A stretch of DNA of 64,000 nucleotides from Strix aluco (lineage: Eukaryota; Chordata; Aves; Strigiformes; Strigidae), in contig NC_133939.1 in assembly GCF_031877795.1 (NCBI RefSeq), positions 5,561,698-5,625,697 on the forward strand, read 5' to 3'. Made by a program: the position numbers and the translations under genes. Within the stretch, counting starts at the first letter, position 1. Each line of letters begins with the position of its first letter. Below, one piece after another: positions 40,301-48,816 of this stretch. A model generated the notes under the pieces. It was not told the origin of the DNA, searched no databases, and saw only the letters and a list, made by a program, of their open reading frames with translations.

Positions 40301-43300
40301 GTATATCTGAACTAAATCCTCTTCCCAGTTTCTAATCACTTTGGAGACAGTTAAAAGAACAATTTCTGGCACCAATTCTACAAAGGAAATAAAACCACAG
40401 GACTAATGCAACTATTTCACTACTTGCTACTAGAAACTGGTACCCAAGAAACAGAACTGGATGAGAGCTGACAGTAGCCTCGGCCCAGTGAACATGCAAT
40501 TCCAGGTTATACGTTACAATTAAGTGCCAGGAAGAATTTGGAGCTGGTGGTCAGTGTTCTGCAGAGCTGCCTGGCTGCTACCTGCCTGGATTGGCTGATG
40601 AATGATGTGCTGAACCGCTGGCTGAGCTGTAGCTGCATTTGGCAACTGTGAAGCTGGTCTCAGGACCGTAGTTACTTTAGAGCTGGACATCACTGCAGCA
40701 GCTGCTGCACCTGGGAAGCAAACCAAGTGTGTTAAAATACTGTGCACCCAAATGGCTCCATTGTGACCGCAGAGACAGGCTCTGACGTTAGCCGGTACAT
40801 ATTCCAGCTTTAATGTATCTCACATGTATGTCAGTTCAGGTGACACTGGTCTAAAAGCAAGGCTTGCAAATATATGGGAAGTTCACAAAAGTGTGCGGGG
40901 AAGGGTAGGTATTTTTCTAAATTAATTGACTCGATTGATACTTCTTATTCCCCTATAATAACCTTATATTGCAAATCCAATCTTATTCTATTCCAAGCTA
41001 CGGAAGTCAGTAGAAATAATTCAGTTTGATTACTGAAGTAATGTGTAAATAAGTCACCCGATACCAACAATAATCTCACTGCACCTGATGAAGTTCAGAA
41101 GAAAAATACACATGCAGTAGAAGAAAACCCAAAACAACAAAAACATAATCTTTTAAACCTGCAATTTGATTAATTTGTCTACTGCTTGTTGTCTCCTGAT
41201 CATAAGAAATCACTGCAGAAAGCAAATAGCCTTGAAATCATTTGATGGACTAGACTGCATAGCTTCTGTAGATGTACATAATTGAAATTATTACCTCAAA
41301 AGTTAATATTCAAGCTGAGAGAAAAAGAGCAGGAAGAAAAGAGAAAACATACACTAAGTGACAATACAAAGTTTGTAGCAGCTGTCCCACAAGAATCAAG
41401 TGAACAACACTACATATTACTTCAGCTACAAATAAAGCTGCACAGTCCTTCCACCTACTGTAGTAAAAGATTAGGCTTTTACTCACATCAATTTATTTTT
41501 CTTGAGTGACCAAAAACCACTGAATATGAAAAGAAATAAAAACATAAATCGTACTTTGAATTCAGATCAGTTTAAAGTTGAACTAGAAACGTAACCCATA
41601 AACTTTTGAAAGTAAAACTGCATTCAGAAATCAGACAGACTGTATTGAATGCAGGGCTTCTTTCAAGGGGCTGATCTCCTGTTTTGTAAGCTGTAGTAAC
41701 CAAAACCCTGGTAGTCAAGAGCCTGTAGTTATCACCAGCATTTAACTCAAGGGTAAATGCAAACGCACACCAGAGGATGCATTAGCACGCACAAAAATGC
41801 ACGAGTGATCCTGTGACAGGTGGGTACAAGAATACACCTCACAACTGCTCAGCTGCGCAAGGCTTGCAGCCAAGAGCATCTATGACATTTTACAGGACAG
41901 GTCAGTCTATACCAGCGTATAATTTTACTTGAAAGTGTTCACTGTTTTAACAGCACAGAACTAGAGGAACAGACGTGCTGGTATCTGCCAGCATTTTAAA
42001 CACTGTCACACAGTCCTGTCCTAAAGGGCTGAAGGCAACATAATTCTTAAAAGGCCAGCAGTCACCTATTTATGCTAGCAGTTTTAACAGCTGAAATATT
42101 AGCTGTGTTAGCAGTGAGGATAATTTCAGAGGTGAAGGCTAGATGTAGCTCCCCTGAGAGGCTGTGAACAGAAGGCAGGGATAGCACAGCTGCATCTTTA
42201 CCTCGGGGTAGGTGAGAAGCTCCGATGTGTAGCGGAGGCCCAGGAGCACTACTTCTGATGATAGACATCTGCACATTGGTAGCCATGATATGATGCAAGT
42301 TACTAGGATGCCCCTGCAGAGTTAAAGAAATAACAAAACCCAAAGTAAACTATGAGCTGTGTCAACAAGAATTAACGGCCACACTATTACTGTATCTAAG
42401 TCCCAAAGACAGAAAGAGATTCTGTAGAAATACTTGGTGTACAAACATTGCATGCATTACAAGTTGAGTGCAGAAAAAGGAAGATGTTTCTACAGGATAA
42501 AGTTACAGAGCCTGCTGACATAATGTGTGGAAGATGTGAACACTGATTTATTTCACTGATCTATTTTTCTGGTTGGTACATGGGCGACAGTCAGCCAGCA
42601 GTCACCCACACATCAACCAGAGAGATGGCCCTTCTGCCATCAGCGACATTTAAGGCACAGGTTCATACCACCTCTCCAGTAAACTCAAGAGAATGGTGGG
42701 AACCTGGCAAATGCTGCAACAAGGTAATTCTATTTTCCTCTAATTCTGGACTTCCCAGGCATATTAATAAAGATAAAAATCCACTGAAGCTGCTGCACAT
42801 CCTTAGCCAGCCTAACTCAAATCCCCCTAAAGGCACTTTACATCAAAACCCTGAGACTTCAGAGTGATGGCAAAGTAGTTTCAAATCACAAGGACTGGCT
42901 CTGCAGTCAAAGTTAGAGGGAAAAAAAAAATTTCTAAAGCATTATCTGCACTCCCCCCCTCAAATTTCGTCACTAGAGGTTTAATAAGAACACACTACAA
43001 AACCATGAACTGTTTACCAGTCTCTTCTGATCTGCTCCCAGGAGAGCTAAACACTGCGGTGATGAATCCCAGCAGTTTGTCTACACTAGGAATTCCCCGA
43101 ATGATACTGAAACAGCAGGAGCTTTTAAGGAAAGACTCAGCTGCACAGCAGCTTTTGGATATGGCTCTGCTATCACAGCCTCACTGTGCTACGTCAGTTG
43201 TATGATTACAACAAATCAGCAGCTTTCTAAAGAGCTAGTGACAACTGAGTCTGAGGTTTAATGCTCCAAGCAGAACCGATCCAACAACCAGTGGCCACTG

Positions 43301-45455
43301 AATGCAGAAGCCTGCTCTCTCTACCTCCCCTCCTGCTGCAGGAGCCTACCTCAGCTATACCAATATTAGTATTGATCTGACCATGCAGTGAGCTGGAACA
43401 GGAAAAAAAACAAAAGACGACAAAAAAAATCAGACCTGCTGCCCACTGATCGTTGCCACAGGAATTGTTGGAGCTTGTGGTATATTGCTTTCCATGGTCA
43501 CTGTAACTTGCCCAGGAACCTTTGTGGGAGCCGAGAGAGTAGAGGGTGGGGCAGGAGCAATGGGCCGACTGGGCATGGTGGGCTTCAAGGGAGGCTACAA
43601 GAAATACAAAGACAGAAATGTTGGCAACTCCAAATGAGGCTCAGTGTTGAAGCAGAAATAATTTTGGGGGGTCAAAGCCTGGAGAGAAATTCAAGAATAA
43701 GTATGGTTAAGTATCTGGAAAGGAAAGATATAGGTCATTTTCATTTATGACGAAAAAGGGCATCTTTTGTACTGGAAATATGCAGTTTCTATCTAGCATA
43801 CAGCATGAGTCACAAGGGGAATCTGTTAGGACTACCGTATTTCCCTACAGACACTAAGCATTAACAGTTAATTTGATATCCTCATCCATTCCTGCAGCGA
43901 AAAGGGAAGATTTCAGAAACTGATTGAAATCACTCTTAAGATATAAACAAAAAACACCCCCCTCAGAAATAATACTGTGATACTACGAAGTCCTCAGCAT
44001 ATCATACAGAACAGCTAAACCCACGAGGCAGTGTACAGTCAGTAAAAGCACGCAAGAAAAGCTTGAGAAACAGAAGCAGGGAAGTCTTTGGTGTAATTTA
44101 TTTTTGCTCAACTCTCTAACTTGCAATATAGATTGTATTTTTTCCCCTATGAATCATGAACCTCCTCATTACCTTCATAAGTCCGTCTGAAAAGGAAAGT
44201 GGGACAGCTGGAGTCAAATGTGCTGGTGGTGCTGTCACTGTCACCGGGGCACCAGACTGGACAGGGTGGTGCTGTGTCAACATCTGAACCTGTGGATATG
44301 GCCGAACCACCACTGGTTCCTGCTTTTCTTCTCGAGGTTGTATAGAGCTGCCAGGGCCGATGTGTTCTCTAGGGGCAACTTCTGAGTCGCGACTAGATTC
44401 ATCACTCACTAGCAAAAAAAAGAAAAAGGTAAAAAAGGTTAACAAGTTCTTATTGGTGACCCACCAGGTGAGAGATGTCATGTCAGAAACAGTCTGTCTA
44501 AAGAGAAGAAATTCACTCTTACAATTAAACATATTACAGTGTTGAAAACCCTAGGACCTCTGGCACTGCTTCTGCTGGTTCCCCTCAGAACTGATAGGCC
44601 TTGTCATGCCAGGCAACCTGGGGTCATCTCTGAGAAGCCCATCTAAACACCTTCTTCAAACAAAGACTGACTTATTTTTCTTTCAAGTGAAAAATACATA
44701 ATTATCTAGGTAACTGCCATAAAGTCCCACATCAAATAGGCACTATTAAAAAGTCTTCATTTAATGCATTACGTATCTGAATATCAAGCTGGAAAACAAG
44801 TACAAACCCTCCTGAAAATGAAGCTGATCCCCTCAACCACCTCTGGTAGCCTGCTGAAACCTGTCATCTTGGCAGGGACAGCAGTAACTAGAATCAGGGC
44901 TCCCACCCCATTTTCAGCTACATGAGATGTTCCCATATTCACTCATTGCTGCTTCTGCTAAAAATACGCAGAAGATTTGCTGAGGGGCGCAGGCAGCTGG
45001 AGCAAACATGCTTAAAAGGAGCAAAGGAACAGCTCTGCCCTGACGCCGCTTTTCAGAGTCAGCAACTAAATTTATTTTCACGTTGTTCTTCCCACTCGTG
45101 ACCGAGGCAGCTTTCGGGCTGGCTGCCCCGCGCCCGCGGGGTCGTCCCGCTCCTCCCACCTAGCGCCCCGTGCGGCCCCGTCCCTGCACACCGCCTGGGA
45201 CCGCCGGAGAAGCCGGGGGAGAGGCGGGGACGGACACACACCGGGGGGAGGGACCCCGGGATCACCCCCCACCCCTGGAGCCGGCAGCTGCCGGCGGAGG
45301 CCGGGGCAGGGCGCGTCCCCTGCGGGGCCCGGAGCCCGCTTACCTGTGGCGGCGGGGGCGATGAGCCCGGCAGAGCCGCTGGTGGGGATGGGCGGCGGCG
45401 CTGGTCCCAGGCCGGCGGGCGGCGGGCCCGAGCGGGGGAACTGCTGCGAGCTCAT
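25602..45455 (-). CDS. SAP130: SAP130 (SIN3A-associated protein of 130 kDa), complete coding region, twenty exons
   Basis: SAP130 is a nuclear subunit of the SIN3A-HDAC corepressor complex. The twenty coding exons, listed separately, add up to 3180 nt: 1059 residues plus stop with the cassette exon 31021-31125, and 1024 without it. Human isoforms are of similar size. The protein is mostly low-complexity (Pro, Ala, Thr, Gln rich). A tandem repeat ([10 protein letters not shown]-like) lies near residues 535-585, a basic nuclear-signal-like PRKKPRKQQ near 850, and the conserved C-terminal region (about 893-1059) corresponds to the part reported to contact SIN3A. The start Met at 45455 (MSSQQFPRS) corresponds to an internal Met of a longer human form; upstream in the same frame I see only a GTG. 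Odd splice sites: one GC donor, one very weak donor, two NAGNAG acceptors. Identity is certain. Confidence 0.97.
26007..26120 (-). CDS. SAP130: SAP130 coding exon 19, residues 970-1007
   Basis: It encodes [18 protein letters not shown] then [20 protein letters not shown], predicted helical. The acceptor is TCTTTTAG and the donor GTAGGT, phase 0. Confidence 0.96.
26806..26909 (-). CDS. SAP130: SAP130 coding exon 18, residues 935-969
   Basis: It encodes [18 protein letters not shown] then [16 protein letters not shown], identical to human. The acceptor is GTGACAG and the donor GTAGGT, phase 0. Confidence 0.96.
27835..27960 (-). CDS. SAP130: SAP130 coding exon 17, residues 893-935
   Basis: It encodes [19 protein letters not shown] then [18 protein letters not shown] and VRVK, identical to human, part of the most conserved C-terminal region. 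The acceptor is CTTTTCTAG and the donor GTCAGT. Confidence 0.96.
28266..28514 (-). CDS. SAP130: SAP130 coding exon 16, residues 810-893, NAGNAG acceptor
   Basis: It encodes [19 protein letters not shown], then [36 protein letters not shown] and [10 protein letters not shown]. The basic PRKKPRKQQ is a likely nuclear signal. The acceptor is CTCAGCAG; the first AG keeps the Ala seen in human. The donor is GTAATG. Confidence 0.96.
29911..30272 (-). CDS. SAP130: SAP130 coding exon 15, residues 689-810
   Basis: The longest coding exon. It encodes [19 protein letters not shown], a long Ala/Pro/Thr/Ser-rich stretch and [20 protein letters not shown]. The acidic IKIKEEVEP segment looks like a sumoylation motif (IKEE). 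The acceptor is CACTACAG and the donor GTAGGT. Confidence 0.96.
31021..31125 (-). CDS. SAP130: SAP130 coding exon 14, residues 654-689, probable cassette exon
   Basis: It encodes [18 protein letters not shown] then [16 protein letters not shown]. Its 105 nt (35 codons) begin and end in the same phase, and exon 13 can join exon 15 directly (GG plus T = Gly). Human SAP130 isoforms differ by 35 residues at this point, so it is probably an alternative exon. The acceptor is CTCACAG and the donor GTAAGA. Confidence 0.9.
32388..32565 (-). CDS. SAP130: SAP130 coding exon 13, residues 595-654, NAGNAG acceptor
   Basis: It encodes [18 protein letters not shown], then [18 protein letters not shown] and [15 protein letters not shown]. 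The acceptor is CCCAGCAG; using the first AG gives Ala-Val as in human, the second would drop the Ala. The donor is GTGAGT, and the exon ends with GG of a Gly codon. Confidence 0.95.
33516..33578. repeat. Intronic CTGGG pentanucleotide minisatellite
   Basis: On the plus strand, about ten units of GGCTG or GGTTA type lie 40-100 nt downstream (SAP130 sense) of the exon 12 donor. In the sense direction they read as repeated CCCAG, each resembling a 3' splice site AG; on the plus strand the G runs could form quadruplexes. Confidence 0.8.
33616..33918 (-). CDS. SAP130: SAP130 coding exon 12, residues 494-595, with tandem repeat
   Basis: It encodes [18 protein letters not shown], then [16 protein letters not shown] and five copies of a [10 protein letters not shown]-like unit (33644-33796). 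Third codon positions are almost all G or C, unlike neighbouring exons. The acceptor is GCTCCCAG and the donor GTAAGA. Confidence 0.95.
33644..33796 (-). repeat. SAP130: In-frame coding minisatellite in SAP130
   Basis: There are five tandem units of 30, 30, 30, 33 and 30 nt, encoding [20 protein letters not shown] twice, [11 protein letters not shown] and [10 protein letters not shown]. The DNA units are nearly identical and very GC-rich, while the human copy is more diverged, so local homogenisation is likely. Unit length keeps frame. Confidence 0.85.
36442..36563 (-). CDS. SAP130: SAP130 coding exon 11, residues 453-494
   Basis: It encodes [18 protein letters not shown], then [18 protein letters not shown] and RQYP, almost unchanged from human. 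The acceptor is CTGTAG (a second AG four bases on would break frame) and the donor GTAAGA. Confidence 0.95.
36829..36970 (-). CDS. SAP130: SAP130 coding exon 10, residues 406-453
   Basis: It encodes [17 protein letters not shown], then [17 protein letters not shown] and METRNDN. The acceptor is TTATGCAG and the donor GTGGGG. It ends with AG of an Arg codon. Confidence 0.95.
37274..37394. repeat. G/T-rich low-complexity tract ending in a T run
   Basis: About 120 bases on the plus strand consist only of G and T apart from a single A, with several GGG or GGGG runs and a final uninterrupted T run of nearly 30. In SAP130 sense it is an A run followed by A/C-rich sequence inside the intron between exons 9 and 10. 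The left half could fold as a G-quadruplex on the plus strand. Confidence 0.75.
38149..38253 (-). CDS. SAP130: SAP130 coding exon 9, residues 371-406
   Basis: It encodes [16 protein letters not shown] then [18 protein letters not shown]. The acceptor is TTCTTTAG and the donor GTGAGT. Confidence 0.95.
38532..38622 (-). CDS. SAP130: SAP130 coding exon 8, residues 341-371
   Basis: It encodes [18 protein letters not shown] then [12 protein letters not shown]. The acceptor is TTCATAG and the donor GTGAGT. Confidence 0.95.
38855..39005 (-). CDS. SAP130: SAP130 coding exon 7, residues 290-340
   Basis: It encodes [18 protein letters not shown], then [18 protein letters not shown] and HTMAQ. The acceptor is CTCTCCAG and the donor GTAAAC, phase 0. 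Confidence 0.95.
39602..39726 (-). CDS. SAP130: SAP130 coding exon 6, residues 249-290
   Basis: It encodes [17 protein letters not shown] then [18 protein letters not shown] and ATESTL. The acceptor is TTTTTATAG and the donor GTAAAG. Confidence 0.95.
40586..40710 (-). CDS. SAP130: SAP130 coding exon 5, residues 207-248, GC donor
   Basis: It encodes a five-Ala run then [16 protein letters not shown] and [14 protein letters not shown]. The acceptor is CTTCCCAG. The exon must end at CAG in phase 0 to join the next exon (SRPPVTT), so the donor is GCAGGT at 40580-40585, a non-canonical GC-AG intron. The GT three bases on would shift the frame. Confidence 0.93.
42202..42313 (-). CDS. SAP130: SAP130 coding exon 4, residues 170-207
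   Basis: It encodes [19 protein letters not shown] then [18 protein letters not shown], nearly identical to human. The acceptor is CTCTGCAG and the donor GTAAAG. Confidence 0.96.
43436..43594 (-). CDS. SAP130: SAP130 coding exon 3, residues 117-169, weak donor
   Basis: It encodes [18 protein letters not shown], then [15 protein letters not shown] and VATISGQQ. The acceptor is TTCTTGTAG. The donor reads CAG then GTCTGA, which is poor after position +2, and is followed by a T-rich stretch in the sense direction. The reading frame and the human junction GQQ-GHP leave no other boundary. Confidence 0.94.
44173..44408 (-). CDS. SAP130: SAP130 coding exon 2, residues 38-116
   Basis: It encodes [15 protein letters not shown], then [19 protein letters not shown] and [15 protein letters not shown]. 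The acceptor is TTTGCTAG and the donor GTAATG, phase 0. Confidence 0.96.
45344..45455 (-). CDS. SAP130: SAP130 coding exon 1, residues 1-38
   Basis: It encodes [17 protein letters not shown] and on to [11 protein letters not shown]. It is Pro/Gly/Ala rich from local GC bias, but the start and the SGSAGLI motif match human. ATG context is GAC before and A after. The donor is GTAAGC. A probable acceptor CCCGCAG lies only 6 nt before the ATG (exon start about 45461). Confidence 0.94.
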
Positions 45456-45488
45456 GTCCGCCTGCGGGCACCGCCGACCGTTACGTTT

Positions 45489-45503
45489 CGTCACAATACG
45501 TCA
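45489..45503. promoter_or_regulatory. SAP130: Two half-CRE sites one helical turn apart
   Basis: CGTCA occurs at 45489-45493 and 45499-45503, ten bases apart (TGACG on the SAP130 sense strand), 34-48 bp upstream of the SAP130 ATG. The spacing fits a pair of CREB/ATF half sites. If the non-coding first exon is used, they lie in an intron. Confidence 0.4.
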
Positions 45504-45587
45504 CGCTACCGGCGACCCCCCCTCGCCCCGCCCCCCGGGGGGCGACGACGCCCCCGGCAGGCCCCGCCCCCCGCTCCCGCCCCTCTC

Positions 45588-45748
45588 ATTGGGCGAGGCG
45601 CTAGCGGCGCTGCCAACCCTGCGCCAATGCGGCGCGCCCCCACCACACCAGCCAATCCGGCGCCGGCCTCCGCAGCCAGTGAGGGGCGGCCGTACCAATG
45701 ACCTCACGAGGCGGCGACCCAATGGCGGGCAGGACGGCGCTGGCCAAT
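45588..45748. promoter_or_regulatory. SAP130: Cluster of six CCAAT boxes (NF-Y type)
   Basis: CCAAT or ATTGG pentamers lie at 45588-45592 (reverse), 45624-45628, 45652-45656, 45695-45699, 45719-45723 and 45744-45748. Start-to-start spacing is 36, 28, 43, 24 and 25 bases. This is a typical NF-Y array, lying 130-290 bp upstream of the SAP130 start codon. Binding is inferred. Confidence 0.65.
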
Positions 45749-46272
45749 GAGGGCCGGCCGTGCCGCCCGGGCCCGCCCTGCCGTGCCGCCGTGAGGGGCC
45801 GCAGGGCCCGGATGTTCCCGGGAGCGCGGCGGCGCCCGCGGCCGCCCCTGCCCGCACCGAGGGTGGTCGGCAGCGCTCGGCCCGGCCCTGCCCTGCCCAG
45901 CCCTGCTCCCGCCTGGCCTGCCCCCGTCACTTCCCGACCTCCCGCCCCGGTCCTGCCGCCGCGCAGGGCCCCGCCCCTCTCCCCTCTCTCTCCTCTCCGC
46001 CGCTGCCGCCTCAGCCACTCGCCCCGCTCTGCAGCGCTGCCGCCAGGCGCGAGCTCCACCCCCCGCCGTCGCCGCGCACTGAAGTAGCACCGGCCGCCGC
46101 GCCCCCCCCACCCACAGCCCTTCTCCGGAGCTGCCCTCGGCCCCCCGGAGCGAGGCGGTGCCGGGCGTCCCGCCCGCGGCGTTACCTGTGCCCGGGACGC
46201 CCCGCGGCAGCCGTCGCTGAGCTGCCGCCGAGAACCGAGCTCCGCTTCCGCCGCCGCAGCTGCCCACGGCGG

Positions 46273-46424
46273 ATTGGCCCCCGTCAGCCCCACCCCCCCC
46301 AGCGCTCCCCGCCCATTGGCTGCGGCAGCCCTTCCCCAGGGGCTGCTGGGAGGCGTAGTCCGCGCGCGCGCAGAGCTCTCGCGAGAAGTGGGAGGGGCGG
46401 TGCCTTTCCCGGGCGCGCTATTGG
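46273..46424. promoter_or_regulatory. SAP130: Core promoter motifs: ATTGG x3, M4 motif, TCTCGCGAGA
   Basis: Reverse CCAAT boxes lie at 46273-46277, 46315-46319 and 46420-46424. ACTACGCCTCCCA (minus strand, 46347-46359) fits the conserved M4 motif ACTAYRNNNCCCR linked to ZNF143. TCTCGCGAGA lies at 46377-46386, the palindrome bound by BANP at CpG-island promoters. These elements sit just upstream of the proposed SAP130 non-coding first exon. Confidence 0.6.
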
Positions 46425-46759
46425 CCGTGAGCCGCGGGGTTTCCTAGGAAACGCGGTATGGGCGTGGCCACCCGGCGGTCCCGCCTCCGCCCCCCGCCTC
46501 CGGCGGCGGCGGCGGCTGCTGCGGTCACAAGCCCAGCCCACACCCACCCCCCCGAGTTTCTCACCACCTGCTCCTCCTGCCAGACCAACCCCGTCCTGCG
46601 CCCCTCCTGCCGGCCTCCGCTGCCTGCACCCCCGCCGGTGCCGCAGGCAGGGCCGCCCCGGGGCCCCTTTCACCTCCTCGCTGCTCATTGCTGCCACTTC
46701 CCGCTGCAGAGCGGCGCGGGGCCGAGCCGGCCCTTCACACGGTGGTACGTGCTACCGGC

Positions 46760-48220
46760 ACCAAGGTACGGCGGGTTGGGAGGCGGAAAATAACTCTGCC
46801 GATAGGTATTGGGGAGAAGTTTGCTTCTCGCTTCTCCTTTCTAAACTTAAGTATGCAAAGAAGCACCTTGGAGTCAGGGAGAGCTTCACAGAGCGCAGAG
46901 AACAAGCTGAGCAGAACGTACAACCGGCCTGGCCCCGGGGGAGATAAAGTTCTGCTGCGGTGCGCCTGCTGTGTTTGGGGAAAGGGGACTTTGTAAGTAA
47001 ACAGATCACATCAGTGAATACCTGACTCCAACATCCCTTGTCTCTGGCATAAACATTTGCTACTCTCTGGGACTGAGGGGAAAAAAATAAATTAACAAAC
47101 CCCAAACCTCGTTGCAACCCTGAGATGGTGCCAGCCTAGGGCTGCCTCATGTTTGATTACACACACCTCTGTATACCACTATTTTCCATGACATTGTTCT
47201 CGTTTAGGTCCTTATGTCCTGAGGCTCAGAGACGAAGTCAGATAGACAACTGTCATTTTCACATTTAGTAATATTTTAAAATGAAAACACAAAGAAAACC
47301 TTGAAGTTACAGTATCACATTTGAGTAATCCCTAATTTTGCCTTGCAAAACCTTCAGGTTTGTGTTGTGAACAACCCTGCAAACAGCTGTTGAGGAAGCT
47401 TTGGGCATGGATGGACAGCGGTTAGGTTTGCTTTGAAGGGACACTGCTCTTGGGGATGACCATTATCAGAGAGCTTGACTCCTGGGACACTGTCCTTACA
47501 CTTGTCAAAGTTACTTTGCCTGGCTGGACTCCCAACTTTATTCTGGCTCAACACCTCTTGAATGAGATGAGCACTTCTGCTCCCGCATCTCCATGGCTCA
47601 AAAATATCATAGTAGCGCTACAAAACATTCAGAGGATGTGGTAAGGATAATCAGACTCAGAACACATAAGAATGGCTAAATGGAGTTGGCATCTTTGGGC
47701 CGGAAAAGGGACGCTTCAGAGGGAGTTCTGATGGAGAGCTGTAAAAGGTAGAGAGAAGATGAATAAAGAACAACTGTTTATCTGTCATATGCTGCTTTCA
47801 ATCTCCCCTCATATTTACACTGTGAACAAGTGAGCAAGTGAAAGAAGCTGTTCCTTGCACAGCGTGACTATGTTGTGGAACTCCTTTCAACAGGACAGGT
47901 CGCCAACTAGACCAGTTAATGAAAGAAACAACATTGATTCCACCTTTGCCTCTGGCATTACCTACTTCTTAAACTGAGACTCCACCAATGTTCTGGAAAA
48001 ATCACTGCTCTATTTGCCCTGACCTTACACTCACCTGCATGCCCCAGGGCTCTGGCAGGGCCCTGGTCTCCAACCAAACAGGTCCATACTGACTCAACAC
48101 GGCTGTTCTCACGTTTTAAGAGGTGGGACCCTCCCCCGTGCTGGGATGCAGGTGACAGCGTGCCGGCACACGCAGGGGTGTGTGATAAAGGAGAACCCTG
48201 CCATGAGGTCGCTGAAGGGA
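46760..48220. other. Intergenic stretch between the SAP130 and UGGT1 CpG islands
   Basis: About 1.4 kb of ordinary composition between two islands. I see no coding exon. A donor-like CAAG then GTACGG on the plus strand at about 46761-46770 could end a divergent non-coding first exon. Short frames here match nothing. Confidence 0.55.
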
Positions 48221-48773
48221 GAAGGGATTCCAGCGAAGCGGCACTCGGACCCAAACCGCTTCCCGCCCCGATCCCGCCGCTGCCGGCCAGGCCACGGACG
48301 CTCCCTCGGGGACGGGGCTCTCCGGAGTGACCGCGCCGCGGCAGGCCCGCACTGCTTTTCCCGGGTGCCCCGCCCGCAGCTCTGCCCAAACGCGGCTTTT
48401 CAGAGCCACTGCTCCGGCGGGCGCAGCTGAAGAACCGCGGCGGCTCCGGCCGGGCCCCGCTCGCCGCCCATCGCCGGGTTTGATGGGAGGCGACAGGCAA
48501 CTCGCCCGAAACGTGCCCGCGCCCCGCCTGCCGCCTTACCGGGGCTGCGGCTCCGCGGACGCGCAGGACGCCGGTGACGCCGCAGCGCGGCGGGACGCGG
48601 CCACCCGGCCCCCGCCCCGGGCTGAGGCGGGCTCCGGGCTGCGCAGTGCCAGGCGCCGGGAAGGGGCCCCCGAGGGGAAGCCGCGATGTCCGTCCCGCCC
48701 GCCGGCTGAGCTCTGCGCCGAGCGGCGGGGCGGGAAGAGAGCGGAACCGCCACCCGCCACGACGCCCCCCAAG

Positions 48774-48812
48774 ATGGCGGGGGGGCGACAGTCTGGCCCT
48801 GCCCTGCGGTGA
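48774..48812 (+). other. UGGT1: Short upstream ORF before UGGT1 exon 1 ATG
   Basis: ATG at 48774, inside the YY1-like AAGATGGCGG, opens a 12-codon frame ending TGA at 48810-48812, four bases before the candidate UGGT1 ATG at 48817. It only matters if transcription starts upstream of 48774, which is unknown. Confidence 0.4.
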
Positions 48813-48816
48813 CTCT

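Larger units (their letters stand above)
33919..45343. other. SAP130: SAP130 introns 1-11
   Basis: The longer introns are 33919-36441, 36971-38148, 39727-40585, 40711-42201, 42314-43435, 43595-44172 and 44409-45343. A GT-rich and poly-T tract is at 37274-37394. I see no other gene. The frame at 43388-43750 (plus strand) is antisense to exon 3 and spurious. Confidence 0.65.
45090..46760. promoter_or_regulatory. SAP130: CpG island of SAP130 (probable bidirectional promoter)
   Basis: The island covers the SAP130 start-codon exon and about 1.3 kb upstream. A donor-like CACAG then GTAACG on the minus strand at 46180-46185 suggests a non-coding first exon at about 46186-46290, spliced to the coding exon at about 45461. 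The region holds nine CCAAT boxes, a TCTCGCGAGA palindrome and an M4-type motif (see the separate entries). Long open frames here, such as 45760-46947, are GC artefacts. Confidence 0.75.

Noticed and set aside
40520-40585. Read-through of SAP130 exon 5 into [14 protein letters not shown] and a stop
   Set aside because: This is intron translated past the GC donor; the human protein continues SRPPVTT at that point, encoded by the next exon.
45760-46947. 395-codon plus-strand open frame at the SAP130 island
   Set aside because: Composition is a GC artefact (Pro, Arg, Ala), it crosses promoter motifs and matches no family.
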